Notes under the pieces: model-generated | Database searches by the model: none | The model's input: only the letters and a program-made list of their open reading frames with translations | Told to the model about the DNA's origin: nothing | Shown: piece by piece, positions 22,147 through 54,560 of the stretch | Layout of the letters: every line of letters starts with the position of its first letter | Numbering within the stretch: position 1 is the first letter of the stretch | NCBI GenBank assembly: GCA_963931865.1 | Contig: OZ007517.1 | Location: forward strand, 1,454,268 to 1,518,267 | Length of the DNA stretch: 64,000 nt | Direction: 5' to 3' | From: Axinella damicornis | Taxonomy: Eukaryota; Porifera; Demospongiae; Axinellida; Axinellidae | Made by a program: the position numbers and the translations under genes

Positions 22147-22564
22147 GTGTGGTGTATCTCGATAATGATAGAACCGGAACAGACGGTTTTTCTATTTCCT
22201 AGCTGAACTCGATCAAAGACGTAGCCAATATCGGACTTGAACTGCGAAACGGGGCTGTCCAAGGTAGATAATCTAACGTTCCAGCAGTCATCCCTAGCCT
22301 AGCCGCTAGCCCAGGCCCTCAGATCAGATCAACAAATACACAATAGCTAGTGGGCGGGGTAAAACAATACAAACCATGACGTCACATAACAACAATGCAC
22401 ATGCGCACGTGCACAAACTGCAACGTGGACGTCTGAGAGCTGAGCCTGAGAGCTGAGTCATCTACTCGCTGCGGGAATATTTGAGTACGCAAACGCGCCT
22501 CTCCTATCCAGTTTTCAAGAAGGAACGTTCGAGGCACTTCTTACGTCTCACAGACCCAGGAAGA
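22147..22564. promoter_or_regulatory. Divergent promoter region, TESK-like / VCP
   Basis: 418 bp between the two opposite start codons. It contains CpG-rich stretches (GCGCACGTGC near 22400, CGCAAACGCGCC near 22490). No TATA box was seen. Confidence 0.5.
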
Positions 22565-34092
<11,528 letters not shown>

Positions 34093-34303
34093 ACTTGTCA
34101 GCAATTTAGTCGTATTCAACTTATGCAGTATAAACGTCTTGTATTATGCGTTCTCTAGAGAGTTGTATATTGGATGTGTAGTGGCTGGTCAATCCTGTAT
34201 GGGATGAGGCTGCTACATTTAAGTAAAGCAAGAGAATTAATAAGGATGCACTTAATATTGATCTGTCCGAAAATTTACTGAAAGCTCTTGCTGACAGTTC
34301 CTC

Positions 34304-34309
34304 AATAAA
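34304..34309 (+). terminator. Candidate VCP polyadenylation signal
   Basis: AATAAA about 210 nt after the VCP stop codon; the first canonical hexamer downstream. Confidence 0.5.
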
Positions 34310-34491
34310 CATGATGCTAAGTGTTAAGAAGCGACGCACTGTATGCCTAAGGTTTTTGTTACGGATGGCGTGCCATACGACTGTCAGGGAACAAGGCTAG
34401 CCCATGCACATCCATCCCATTGTCTCAGTTACGTACTGGTTTTAATTGTGCTCATTCCAAACTCTTGTGATGCTTCCACATGCACATAATA

Positions 34492-34608
34492 GGGATCAGT
34501 TGGAATATATGGCACCGGAAGTTAGCGGCAATAATTAGTACCTGCCCTGGCCCTAATATAGCCTAAGTATTGAACTGACTTCCGGTTCCGTATATTCCAA
34601 CTGATCCC
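34492..34608. mobile_element. Inverted-repeat element, GGGATCAGTTGGAATATA ends
   Basis: 117 bp with about 25-bp termini (GGGATCAGTTGGAATATA, then GGCACCGGAAGT) complementary to the right end. The middle CCTGCCCTGGCCCTAATATA resembles the GTGGATATTGG family. Confidence 0.7.
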
Positions 34609-35001
34609 GTAATAGCTACATCTTTATTCACATTGTATAATAATACAAGATGACATACAAGTTCCATATTGGTTGAGGGACATGTCGCCGCGGTATACCT
34701 CTGGCGGTGTATGTAGTCATATTTTTACACGATGCACTGTATGCCCAAGGTTTTTGTCACAGATGGCGTGCCATATGAATGAGGGGGAAGTAGCTGAGTG
34801 AGCGAAGCTACTTGTATAATATTTATGCTATTGTATGTCCAGTACTGTATGTACAAACTAATAGAAATAGTAACAACAACAAAATATTTCCTTTCAGCTA
34901 CGATAATTGTCAGTTCCTAACATAAAATTAGCAACTCGCCATAGGTATTATACAAGTTGCATACACTAGTATACAGTACAGAGATGGAAAGTGGTTTATT
35001 T

Positions 35002-44182
<9,181 letters not shown>

Positions 44183-44246
44183 ATTCCCTTGACGGTGACC
44201 CAGTTGCCTCGATGTCTCACGATCTACATATGCACGCCCTTCGTCT

Positions 44247-44480
44247 AGTCTGGTTCCCAGACCCAACCCGCGAGTAAGGGTCTGCTGTCTGGGCAAATGA
44301 ACCACCCTCAACGTACGGTCTCGGTTCCCAGACCCTGGCCTTTCGGCGTTTCGTTTCCGGTTTCCGGGGAGGGCGGGGCGTCCCGCCCAAGAAGGGTCTG
44401 GGAACCAAACTGGTTTGGTTCCCAGACCCTTCTTGGGCGGGACGGTCTTCATGCTTCATGCTTGCTTCGCTCGGCTTTGC
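44247..44480. repeat. Cluster of GGTTCCCAGACCC palindromes
   Basis: Repeated, alternately oriented TAGTCTGGTTCCCAGACCC and GGGTCTGGGAACC motifs, including TCCCGCCCAAGAAGGGTC and its complement back to back at 44380..44445. It overlaps the region just upstream of Rab1 exon 1. Confidence 0.75.
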
Positions 44481-44680
44481 TAGTCTGGTTCCCAGACCCT
44501 ATCTCGGAGTAAGGGTCCGGGTCTGGGCAAATGAATTGTACTTCCGCGTAGCCGAGCACCGCATTCCGGCGAAAGTGTTGATTAGGGAAAACAGCACGTT
44601 ATTAAACTAGTACGTGTGACTGATGAACAGCGTTATACGCGCGCGCGCACCAGTACATATTGATAAAAAAACATTAAAAA

Positions 44681-44930
44681 TGTAGCAGGATGTAGGGATA
44701 CCAGAACGGCAAAAAGTAAGGAAACAAGAGGGATGATCGAACATAACAGTGAAGTATACAATCACCCCTACAGAGATCTTCTTCCATATTATACATGTAC
44801 AATGAAAAAAGATATGTAGGGGTGATTGTATACTTCACTGTTATGTTCGATCATCCCTCTTGTTTCCTTACTTTTTGCCGTTCTGGTATCCCTACATCCT
44901 GCTACATTTTTAATGTTTTTTATTACTTGT
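44681..44930. repeat. Long near-perfect palindrome (about 110-bp arms)
   Basis: Arms AACATTAAAAATGTAGCAGG...CAATCACCCCTAC and complement. A decayed single copy is recognisable at about 35648..35785 in Rab1 intron 6. Confidence 0.88.
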
Positions 44931-44959
44931 TTATGTAATTTTTTTTGGCAGCAGGCGCA

Positions 44960-45517
44960 TGTTTGAGCTGAAGTTTGCTGCAGAAGTCAGTGACCTCACA
45001 GGCAACTGGGCAGTAGGTGTCCTTGCCTTGGTATATGGACTATAGGGTGAAGGCCCACAGATCCCTGCTGGCTCGTCTGAGAGGGGGAACAGCACCTCTC
45101 CAAATTGAGATAGGCAGATATGTTTGCCTCCCTGTGGAAGAGAGAAAGTGCAAGACCTGCAATACAGGCATGGTGGAGGATGAGCAGCATTTCTGTGTAG
45201 GTTGCCCCAGTTTGAAGAAAGCTAGGGGCCCTCTGCTGCGTCGGATGGAGCAAGCTCACCCAGGCTTTGCAATGTTAAAGGACAATGACAAATTCATTCG
45301 AATTGTGCAGCAGGCAAATCTGGACAGTCACATTGCCAAACTTTTATATGTAATGTTCATCAAAGAGGTGTTCACTAAGTACTGTAGTCGTTTCATGTAC
45401 TGCACATAGCATCGGTTTAATGAAGTATGTTTCTTTTATAAAATTAATGTATGTGTGTGACTTGTAAGTCGTGTGTGTCGGCTGAGTGCATATTGCACAT
45501 GTCACAAGAATAAAATC

Positions 45518-45557
<40 letters not shown>
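44960..45557 (+). mobile_element. 5'-truncated non-LTR retrotransposon, 3' end with (TATC)n tail
   Basis: An open frame (about 45017..45409) encodes the C-terminal end of a LINE polyprotein: RSLLARLRGGTAPLQIEIGR, ERKCKTCNTGMVEDEQHFCV and CPSLKKARGPLL, the zinc-like tail common after reverse transcriptase in many non-LTR elements. An AATAAA follows (45509..45514), then a (ATCT)n tail to 45557. Reverse transcriptase itself is absent. Confidence 0.75.
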
Positions 45558-45659
45558 ATTACTCAAGTATTACACTTCCAGCATTGGCTGAAGAATCAGG
45601 CCCGGACATCTCAAGTCAACTGTTCCGACAAAGCCCCCCGAGTTCTCCTTGTCTGAAGA

Positions 45660-45832
45660 CCATGGCATAGGCAGTTTATAGTAGGGACATTCATATGTAG
45701 GCTCTTAAATATTTAATCGGTTTGTAAATTGTTACCAATTTTTGTACTAGTCTAGTGACTCATAGGCCTAATCAGGCCGGGCATTTTGTAATGCGTGTCA
45801 CTCAAATAAAATATTTCATTCATTCATTCATA
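45660..45832 (+). mobile_element. Retrotransposon 3' end with ATTC tail (tentative)
   Basis: AATAAAATATTTC followed by (ATTC)3, the arrangement of a second 3'-terminal retro-insert. The parent is not recognised. Confidence 0.4.
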
Positions 45833-46079
45833 TAGACTCTACCGAGTCTATGATTCATCAGTCGCAAGTCCCGCATCAGCGGCCAGCAACTAATAATGCT
45901 CACTGAATGAAATTCCTTGGCTATGCGGAAGCGCGGTTCATTTGCCCAGACCCTTACTCGCGGGTAGGCAGGGCCGGGTGGGCCAGAATCCATTGGACGC
46001 TGCCGAAGGCAGTGTGCAGAGGCGCGAAGCCGCCGAAGCGCCGATCAGTCCGCGCGAAGCGCGGAAATTTTTTTTCACC

Positions 46080-47600
46080 TTCATTTTTCAGTTATCAGGA
46101 TAGGCTCTCGTGGCACCTTCACTGCAAGTTCCAGAATGTAAGAGGATTGCAGGTCCAGCGGCTGCCATGTGCTTCTTTCTTGCTCAAATTTCGCTCGCGC
46201 AACAAGTTCCCTCCTTTCATTTTCTCCTTGCTGTGGATGTTATTAGCAAATCCACGGTCTCCAAGCTCCAGGGTCGTGCAATGAAATGTATCAAGAGCTG
46301 GCTGGGCTTATGCAGATCCACCACCATTGCTGTGATACATCATCCCGATGTGTTGGGTGTCCCTTACCTTCCTGAATTCCGAACCAAGGCCAAACTAAAT
46401 TTTCTCGCTTCCATCTCGTCCTCTCAGGATCCACTCATTAAGAACCTATCATCCTTGACAACTGACCAACAGTTTCTCTCTCGTCAAGGTTTCCCTGACG
46501 CAGTCAAGGGTCTCCTGGAACTTGCAAGGAACTCAATCTCTTCGATTTCCAGGAAAACCCTGGGCAAAGCTTGTAAAGCTATGTTCAAGAAGGGGATCTC
46601 CAAGAATTGGGATGACAATCTGCACAAGCTATCTGTCCAAAGCAAGTTCCTAAACGCCTGTGACCTGGAGAAATCCAACAGGGTCTGGGCACGAATCCTT
46701 GACGGCCTACCTGCAAAACAACTGTCCTTCATTCTGAGAGCTAGCTCTGATACTCTTCCCACTCCTCTCAATCAAAGAAGGTGGAGAATGAGGGTTGACG
46801 CCGCCTGTGATCTATGCAAGTCTAGGTCTCCTACTGTCTTGCACATTCTAAACTTCTGTCCCATTGCACTGAACCAACAACGCTTCACCTGGAGGCATGA
46901 CAGTGTTCTTTTGAAGCTTTTCTCATCCCTCAGATCCTTCCTGGGAGAAGGTGAGGCCCTCTATGTGGACCTTCCAGGGAAATGGGCCTCAGAAGCTCCC
47001 CAGGCCACTGTCCCCATTTCCATTTTAGTCACATCTGCCAGACCAGACATGGTCCTGATCAGAGGCCTGGAGATCACGCTAATAGAGCTCACTGTACCCT
47101 TTGACTCAAGAGAAAATCTCAACAATGCGAGATTCAGGAAATCTAACAAAAGCTCCTATCTAGAGTTGGTGAGTGATCTCGAGGCCAAAGGTTACTCAGC
47201 CACACTCATAACGTGTGAGATTTCGTCACTGGGCCATTCTCTCCCAGTCTGCCACAAAGACATTTCTTCCCATCCATTGCTCGTTCCACTATTCGTGCCA
47301 TGTTTGATGCAGCCGCAAAGATCGCTATCTCTACCTCGTTTGCAATATTCCTGGCTCGCAAAGAGCCTTACTGGCATTCAGAAAGACCACTTCTCACTTG
47401 ACTGCATGCTCACAATATGTGCCCCACTCAACTTGTTTTTTTGTATACCCTTGGATATGTGTACAATGTATAGCATATTACTTATATTAATAATATTTTT
47501 TTTATATACCCTTGCCAAACCCTTTCTCTACCATAAACAGTAGAATCTGGAACTTTGTGACCTAGGGTCTCTTTATTGTCTCACGCTTATTTTCTTTTTT
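46080..47600 (+). mobile_element. Non-LTR retrotransposon 3' end with restriction-like endonuclease
   Basis: Open frame to 47543 (first Met 46110). The first part matches a reverse-transcriptase thumb (AMKCIKSWLGLCRSTTIAVI, HHPDVLGVPYLPEF). A CCHC knuckle follows (CDLC, 8 residues, H, 4 residues, C). The last part has the PD-(D/E)XK restriction-like endonuclease pattern (RHDSVLLKL, RPDMVLIRG, ITLIELTVP, KSSYLELVSDLEAKGY). This order (RT, CCHC, RLE) defines the R2/R4/Hero-like branch of non-LTR elements. The fingers and palm of RT are missing, so it is 5'-truncated. The extreme C-terminus is hydrophobic read-through. Confidence 0.72.
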
Positions 47601-47713
47601 CTGTAAAATGTCCTGCATGCTTTTCGACACTGATGACAGTTGGTTTTCCCCCTCGCCCGCGCGCCTCTTCGAAGCGACGAAAAGCCGGGCGGGGCCGGCC
47701 TACAGCTTATAAT

Positions 47714-47747
47714 TAGCTTCGTTCCCAGGCGCCTGGGAACGAGGCTA
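47714..47747. mobile_element. Minimal 34-bp palindromic TAGCC element
   Basis: TAGCTTCGTTCCCAGGC directly abutting GCCTGGGAACGAGGCTA, one mismatch. No target duplication detected. Confidence 0.7.
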
Positions 47748-48367
47748 TGACCCGATCACGAGTACGAGTGCGAGTGTCGATCGACTGAGCTGAGCGCTCG
47801 ATGTTGCCTCGATGCTCGATGTCGCGATGGAGCGACAGGTCAAAAAAAAAAACTACCTGGCCTGAGAATTGGGTGGGCCATGGCCCACCCAGCCCACCCT
47901 GCTGCGCCGGCCTTGCCTAGGGTCTGGGAACCAGACTAGGCTTTGCTTGCTTCGTTCGCTCAGCTACTGCCTCCTCATTCATCTATGTGAGCAGTCCAGC
48001 GCCGGACAGCTCTCTGCAACTACTCTAGCCTGTCTAGCACAGCCACGGTTCTATCTAGGAATTTACCGTCGCGTAGAACATAAACCCTGACAGCACTTCA
48101 TCAGTGTACTGTACATACGAAACCAACGGAGTGGTGACTTACTGCTAGTCTCGGTACACAACCTACTGATATCTACACTGGTACTGCACTGTCAGTGTCA
48201 AACAACATAATCATAAGCTTGGCGTGGGATCGCGACATCGATAGCCTAGCCGTTGGTTCGCACGACGTCATGCATGTGGTAAGGGAGAATCCCCGGGGAA
48301 CTCTAGGAGTGAGACAACAAAGACAGCTGGCAGTCCCTGGGTGTTCCCCCGTGTTCGATGTCTAGTG

Positions 48368-48376
48368 TATAAAAAA
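48368..48376 (+). promoter_or_regulatory. TATA box of TRAF gene A
   Basis: TATAAAAAA 39 bp before the ATG at 48415, implying a very short 5' UTR. Confidence 0.55.
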
Positions 48377-48414
48377 GCTGGCTGGAACTAAGCCTACATT
48401 TCCAAACAACGGCA

Positions 48415-50971
48415 ATGCCTGGGTATCCCCGGATAACTGACTCCATATTCCTCACCAAGGGAGGCCAGCACAGGAAGTATATCTGTCCCAGCTGCCAATG
48501 CTTGTCAAGGGATGCTGTACAGCCAAGCTGTGGACACTGGTTGTGCCAGACCTGTGCAGAAGACCTCTTCAAAACTAACTCGGAAGAAATGTATGTTCCG
48601 AATACTGATTGTTTATTCTGCATGCATGTATCACCATGATTTTGAATATCTTCTATTAGCTTGCCGAGATGTCCAAGAGAAGATTGCAAGGAGGAGCTTA
48701 CAAGCGAGGACGGTGTAAATGTAAGTGATCATTTATGATCAACAGGGTGTGTGTGAATGGTTGATCAAGATGGAACAATCATGCAACAAGAACGATGAGT
48801 AAGTAAACATCCTTTGTTGGGGGAGCGTCTTGTATTGCATCATAATTTTTGAACTTTTAAAGAGGAAACACTGTGTATGACCATAGGTAGAATTTCCCAT
48901 TATGTAACTTGATTCCTTACCTGTCATGCTTTCAAGCCTGATTGTTGCCCGTGCATTTTATGTTTACTATCTATCCCGTGCAGTACTTTCCCGACCGATT
49001 TGTACAGAAAGAGATCTTCAACTATGATGTGGTGTGCCTCAACCAGGAGAAAGGTTGTACCTGGAGGGGGAAATTTGCTGACTTTGAGGTTTGTCCTCCC
49101 GTGCCTACAATGCCAGCATAAACAATTTGACATGGACTCAACACAATGTGTTTGTGTGCAATGTCTACAGTGTGTAGGGTTCATCTCGCTGCATTGCTGT
49201 CTCCTGTGCTCTTACTACACGTGCTGACACACATCGTGACACACATCATGACACATACACACACCTAAAGTGCTAATCCAGTAAGCAATATTACTTCAAA
49301 GGCTTGACTTAACTTGTATCTCTTCTTTTTCCTACTTCTGATTTTTTTCGCCATATCACTCACTCTATTCCATGCCTAATGCAGAACCATCTTGAAGGAT
49401 GTGAGTACGATAGGCAGCCCTGTGAGAACTGTGGCCAGCTACTTCAGGGACAAGAAGTAAATGATAGTATTTGTTATAGGCTCGTTCCCAGGACCCTGCA
49501 TGTCCAGTTTATCGTCACTTGCAGTATGTATGGAAAGCTGGGCGTGGAGCTGGCTAAGTATTTATTTATAGTGACCCTTTTTGGATGTGATGTTTATAGC
49601 TAAGCATTGTGCAGTGACAGCATGTGTTAGTCATTTGCTGCATATAGTCATTGTTTATGCTACACTAAGGATATGATGGTAATGGGGGTGTTATGTTATG
49701 CCTACATTAGCTGGAGACCCATATGAAAGTGTGCTCTGAAGTAGCCAAACCATGTCCACTGGCAGAATTTGGATGTCCTGAAACACGCAAGGTATGTTAC
49801 TTAATATGCAAACTCTAGTGTTCAGTGAAGTGAGTCAGATGATAGCCTCCTCCGCGCCTGGGTTTGAGGCTAGGTCGGATGACTGATATCCATTGCAATT
49901 GAATAGGCAATCTAAATATGCGTATTGGAATTATATATTTCCTTGTTGACTAACATTTCGCAGCTAAAGAAGGGCGACTTGCATGCACACTTGGAAAGCG
50001 AAGAGCACTTTGTCGACCATTTTGAGCTGATGGCAACTACATTGAGGTCATTGCTCAAGCAGTGTGATGCTTTTGATCGATTGCCTCTACGACCACAATT
50101 GATTGGAGGAAATGAAAGCTTTGTGTCGGACCGAGGCGATCTAGCTGAGACCGATGGAGTTGGTTCCAGAAAATTGAATCTGCAACTTGTAAAAGAAGAT
50201 TCAGAAGTTGATGGTGGTACTCCGCGACAACAAAAAGCTTTCACCACCATGATGGCAATGAGAGGGGCAGGCAGTGATATGGGTTGGGTTGAAGTTATGA
50301 GGCAGAAGAGTAATGGTTTTGTACTGGACGAGCTAGGGAAATTGCGTACAGAGTTTGAAACAACATTGCAAAGTGCATTGCGAAAGAAAGACGAAGAGAT
50401 TGTTGCTTTGCGGAGCTCCGTCACAAGACTTGAAAAAACGATACGAGCAAAGAGTGCTGAAATAGAAGATCGAGATTTCAGGCTTTCACTGATTGAAAAT
50501 TGCAACTACGATGGTACCATGGTTTGGAAAATCCCACAGTTCAGTCAGCGAATGGGTGATGCTCAGAATGGAAAATACACGTCAATCTTCAGTCTACCAT
50601 TTTATACAGGCCGATATGGGTATAAGATGTGCCTTCGCCTGTATATCCTGGGAGACGGCATCGGAAAGAACAAGTACGTGTCTCTGTTCTTTGTGATCAT
50701 GCGTGGAGAGTTCGACAACATCCTACCATGGCCTTTTTCCCACAAGGTGACCTTCAGGCTGATCAATCAGACGGGAGGACGTGATATCATCGATACTTTC
50801 CAGCCTGACCCAATGAGTAGCTCATTCAAGAAGCCAAAGTCAGATATGAATGTTGCAAGTGGCTGTCCACGCTTCGTTTCACATCATGATCTGAAAAATA
50901 GTGGCTTTATTGTCGATGACACCATCTTTATAAAGTGCGTGATTGATCGAAGCACAATTAAACACCCATGA
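48415..50971 (+). CDS. TRAF-family adaptor A, complete
   Basis: Six exons: 48415..48590, 48660..48720, 48984..49088, 49385..49456, 49711..49791, 49964..50971; 500 aa, phases 2,0,0,0,0. RING finger at about 24-70 (YICPSC, QPSCGHWLCQTC, RCPREDC), TRAF-type zinc fingers (CLNQEKGCTWRGKF, HLEGCEYDRQPCENC, HMKVCSEVAKPCP, FGCPETRK), a coiled coil at about 285-345, and a C-terminal MATH/TRAF-C domain from about 345 (DGTMVWKIPQFSQRM, FSLPFYTGRYGYKMCLRLY, SHHDLKNSGFIVDDTIFIKC). This is the TRAF2/3/5-type layout: trimeric cytoplasmic adaptors and E3 ligases under TNF-receptor or Toll-type signalling. It is not assignable to one vertebrate TRAF. Tandem paralogue of TRAF B. Confidence 0.92.
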
Positions 50972-52136
50972 ATTTAACTGCAGGTCCATACATCTTAGGT
51001 AATCCATTGGAGAGTTTGTGTATGCTGACAGTGGAAAGTCAGAATCATGACTGCTGCTATATATACATGTATGTAATTATAATTATATTAAACTTTTGTA
51101 CAATCATCACATTGAGATACACATGCATGCAACACAGATAGCAAACAAGAGGCCAAACTGTCTCGGCGGTTTGCTTGCAAAACTGATACAAGTGTTGGAC
51201 ACTACAGATGGTTTGCAAAATTTGCTCGGTATACGTAGCTAGCTATTGCTCTGAGATTAGATCAAATCTTGGCGCATGCTGCCGTACTGATGAAAGACTT
51301 CACAGGCAAATACGTCACAATTTGTTGCACCAATAGACACATATGATGGACAAACTTCAATGAAAGGTGCACTGGAAAAGTATACGCGAGCACACAGAGA
51401 AAGTGGCTTGAAGAGAAAACCCATTAGACTAAATTTGTCAATGGAGGAATACTGATGTAGTCTACGAGCATCTAGCTACATTGTAGCTACACGTTGCCTA
51501 TGTTGGTCAGTGGTTTCTCGTTGCCTTCTTAGTCGTCTCCTCTCTCGGTCAGCTTGTAGTCGTTGCTCTCTCTGTTCCGGACTCTCTTGTTCAGGCCACA
51601 TAAAGAATCATCAGCAACAATAATTGCATCACCAACAGAATGATGAAAGATTATAAGGCAGCAAATGGGAAACCCCATTTTTGATCTCAGCATTGTTCCT
51701 TTGATATTCATGAGTTGAAGCACCACTTACTGACCTCATGAATGCCTTTTATTTGTATGGCTGCTGTGGCCCAATCTTTGTAAATAGGTGGGTGGAGGTT
51801 CATCTAATGTCACCATAATCCCAGTCAGGTAGCCTCATACCCAGGCCCATGCACAGAACGTGGAATGCATGTAGACTGCACGGTGCTACCGTGCGAGGCT
51901 CTGCAATGGCCATTACGTACATACAGAAATCCCCTAGCAGCGCTAGCAGTAAGTTAATGCTTTGCTGTCTTCTGTCTGCAGATTGTGCAATCTAAGTTAA
52001 TGTGAAAGTTGGAAATGCCCAAAGATTTGTCATGCATGCATGTAGTAGTGAAAGTTTAATCATGCTATATTATAGTCATTGTATGCATACTGCACTCTAC
52101 CTCCCATTCATTGCCAACTGTATTCAATGAAGAAGT

Positions 52137-52227
52137 AGCCTCGTTCCCAGGCTCCTCCCGAGCTTTTTGTCACATACTATGTACAGTATGTGACAAAAAG
52201 CTGGTGAGGAGCCTGGGAACGAGGCTA
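52137..52227. mobile_element. Palindromic TAGCC element
   Basis: TAGCCTCGTTCCCAGGC, then CCCGAGCTTTTTGTCACATA and complement. Flanks ATGAAGAAG and ATGAAAAAG differ by one base if the right end is taken at 52226. Confidence 0.82.
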
Positions 52228-52249
52228 TGAAAAAGCCCATTGGTAGCAT

Positions 52250-52395
52250 CGAAGTGGATATTGGTCCGGCAGGAAGTAGGGCAATGGGTTAGGGTATATT
52301 AGGGCCAGGGCCGGTTCTAGATGCGTGCACGTTTCTGATACCTATACCTATTATGTATTTAAGTATGTACTTCCTGCCGGACCAATATCCACAAG
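52250..52395. mobile_element. GTGGATATTGG-family element
   Basis: CGAAGTGGATATTGGTCC and GGCAGGAAGTA at the left, complement at the right. Inner segment matches the copies at 11073 and 14583. No exact target duplication. Confidence 0.82.
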
Positions 52396-52767
52396 TAAAA
52401 GCATTAGCTACTACCTAGCATACTTGACTACTCTGGTATATACTGCAAAATATATTCATCGTACGTCTCTCATTCAAAATAATTTCCAAACAAGAAACAA
52501 CAAAACCATCTATCTAGCTATCTATGTACATAGCTACCTGATAAAAGTAAAGGCGGTTTGTTTCGACTTCTGTGATTATAAAGAGGTGGAGCAAATGAGA
52601 TACCCGGTACTAGCCTCAGTGTATTTGGCTCCACTTCTCTTCATTGTAGTCTCTAATTAGCAATGGCTCCATGATGTGCAATATGTTCTTGATTGCTTGG
52701 AAGACGACCACTGCACTATAATATTAAACGACATGGATAATTTTGTCCAACATGAAGTAAACTTTAG

Positions 52768-52865
52768 CGGGTATAGGTACCGGAAATGCGTGCGCATCTA
52801 CAGACCTAATAATTATACCCTAACCTGCCCTGTATACTTCCTGCCAGACCAATATCTACTTCGAA
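52768..52865. mobile_element. Truncated GTGGATATTGG-family element
   Basis: Keeps GGTATAGGTACCGGAAATGC, GCATCTA and the right end ACTTCCTGCCAGACCAATAT; the left terminus is missing. Confidence 0.7.
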
Positions 52866-52989
52866 TATTATAAGACACAGCCATGCTGTCTACACCCTCC
52901 AAGTTGCACATCAGTTCAGTTCATTGTGCTGAGGTCATATTGGCATAGATCTGACTCACTGGCTCTGTTCCAACTGTATAATTCCGAAG

Positions 52990-53492
52990 CACTGGCCCTA
53001 AACTGTATGCTGTAGCTAGGATGTGCGTGGGTGGACCTTGCCTGCATTGCCAGGGTCACCATTGCTCACCAAGAGGTTCGACTTGGCAGAAAGTGAAGTT
53101 CATTGTTACCACGGGTTAGTGCAAAACCTTGACTCTGGACTCTGCACTGGACCGTGACTGGATTTTGTGCCGAACATGAATGCGTCCAAGGAAAGATAAC
53201 CTCAAAAGATGAGTTGGCAGTAATAAAGTATAAAACTTGTACTAGACCTGCAAAGTTGAGACTACTGTAATAATTATGAGCTAGACAATTATTCTTCAGT
53301 GCCAGCTCATTGTTACTCAGCAAATTCTATTGTAGCCTCCTGGGAATGATGTCACATGCTCGGTTGTCACTTTAGGTACATGAATATGATCGAAGCTGTA
53401 TGCACACACACATTCACACACGTGCACACGTGCACACACACACACACACACAGGCGTGCAAGTTGTAGTCCATATGAGAGTCCATCGACTCA
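52990..53492 (+). pseudogene. Fragmentary VCP pseudogene (exons 17-18 with intron)
   Basis: GTGGACCTTGCCTGCATTGC then CAGGGTCACC at 53031 matches VCP exon 17 (32938 onward), including intron sequence before it (CACTGGCCCT...CTAGGA). CACACACACAGGCGTGCAAG, TTG, ATGAGAGTC and ATCGACT at 53440..53492 match the VCP intron 17 end and exon 18. The reading frame is destroyed. Because intron sequence is kept, it arose by DNA duplication, not retrotransposition. Confidence 0.75.
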
Positions 53493-54154
53493 CTAGCTGC
53501 TGAATGAGCTCACGACATGATGTCATGATCTGGTTAGATGTAATAACATGATTGTGATTTCACTGGAGTTGTCAACACTGAGCACTAAGTAGCTAGCCCT
53601 GCACTGACTTCAATGCTGGCCCAAGGCCATATAATCATGAATATCATTAGTAGTAGTAGTAGTAGTAGACTTTAATTACCCCGCGCGCGCATGCGCGAAG
53701 TGGGTTTTGTCCGTCAGTCGTCTGTCTGTACTGTACTGTCAGTCAGGCAAAAAAAGATTGAAATTTTGCCACATAGACCCTCATAAACCATCGAAATGGA
53801 GTCAAACAATAGCAAAATTAATAGCAAAAAACTGCTCTATGTGTACCTGACTGAAGTCAAGGCGCTTCGTTTAGGCTGTTTTTCCAGCTATTTCCTAACA
53901 TTTGGCCCCACCTCTTCAGCTTCACAATATGCAATATAAATATGCACGTTGTTGTATATACGGTAAGCGGTCACTCCCACACCTTGGATATGGCCATACA
54001 CGAACACAGTATACGCGATAGCACTTGTTCGATGCGATGGGCAGAGATGTCACGTCGATTGTAGCTGCACTGTATCCTGTAGACGTTCTGCGCGGGGTAT
54101 GTGTTCTATGAACACCTCTAGTTTTAGGCAGGTAATCCCTTCAGCCATATATAG

Positions 54155-54560
54155 CAGGGGCGGCGGCACGTATTTTCGATTGGGGGGGCAAGCCAGTGGC
54201 GTAGCCTACGCACGCTGCCGAAGGCAGTGCATAGAGGCGCGTAGCGCCGATCAGTCCGCGCGAAGCGCGGAAAAATTTTTTCGCCTTCATTTTTCAGTTA
54301 TCAGGATGGGCTCTCGTGGCACCTTCGTGCTTTGTACTGCGCGTTCCAGATGTATGAGGATCGATGCTGCGCCAGATCAGCAACTCGATTCGCGTACATC
54401 ACAAGGTTAGCCGAGTCAGCCTAGTACTAAGTATAGGGCAGCCGTTGGCTGTTTAATAGTAGCTAGCTAGGAGTTAGGGGGGGCGATGCCCCCCCTAAAT
54501 ATTTTTCGGGGGGGCGCTTGCCCCCCTTGCCCCCCCCCCCCCCCCGTGCCGCCGCCCCTG
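54155..54560. mobile_element. CAGGGGCGG-ended non-autonomous DNA element
   Basis: 406 bp with 16-bp terminal inverted repeats CAGGGGCGGCGGCACG and TATAG on both flanks (54150..54154, 54561..54565). The ends resemble hAT termini, but the duplication is 5 bp rather than 8. An inner segment (GCTGCCGAAGGCAGTG, GCGCCGATCAGTCCGCGCGA, TCAGTTATCAGGAT) is shared with 45990..46120. Confidence 0.75.

Larger units (their letters stand above)
34093..35001. other. Tail-to-tail intergenic region VCP / Rab1
   Basis: Contains the VCP 3' UTR, a direct repeat of about 45 bp (GCACTGTATGCC...GGCGTGCCATA at 34337 and 34732, 395 bp apart) and an inverted-repeat element (34492..34608). No ORF recognised. Confidence 0.6.
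44481..47938. mobile_element. Composite nested element with TAGTCTGG termini
   Basis: Ends TAGTCTGGTTCCCAGACCC and GGGTCTGGGAACCAGACTA, flanked by GGCTTTGC at 44473..44480 and 47939..47946. Inner inverted repeats (44508..44555 against 45920..45970; and 45968 GGCAGGGCCGGGTGGGCC against 47920) show at least two nested insertions. Two non-LTR retrotransposon ends lie inside. Confidence 0.65.

Noticed and set aside
53649..53670. (TAG)n as a functional site
   Set aside because: Ordinary short trinucleotide microsatellite in intergenic DNA.
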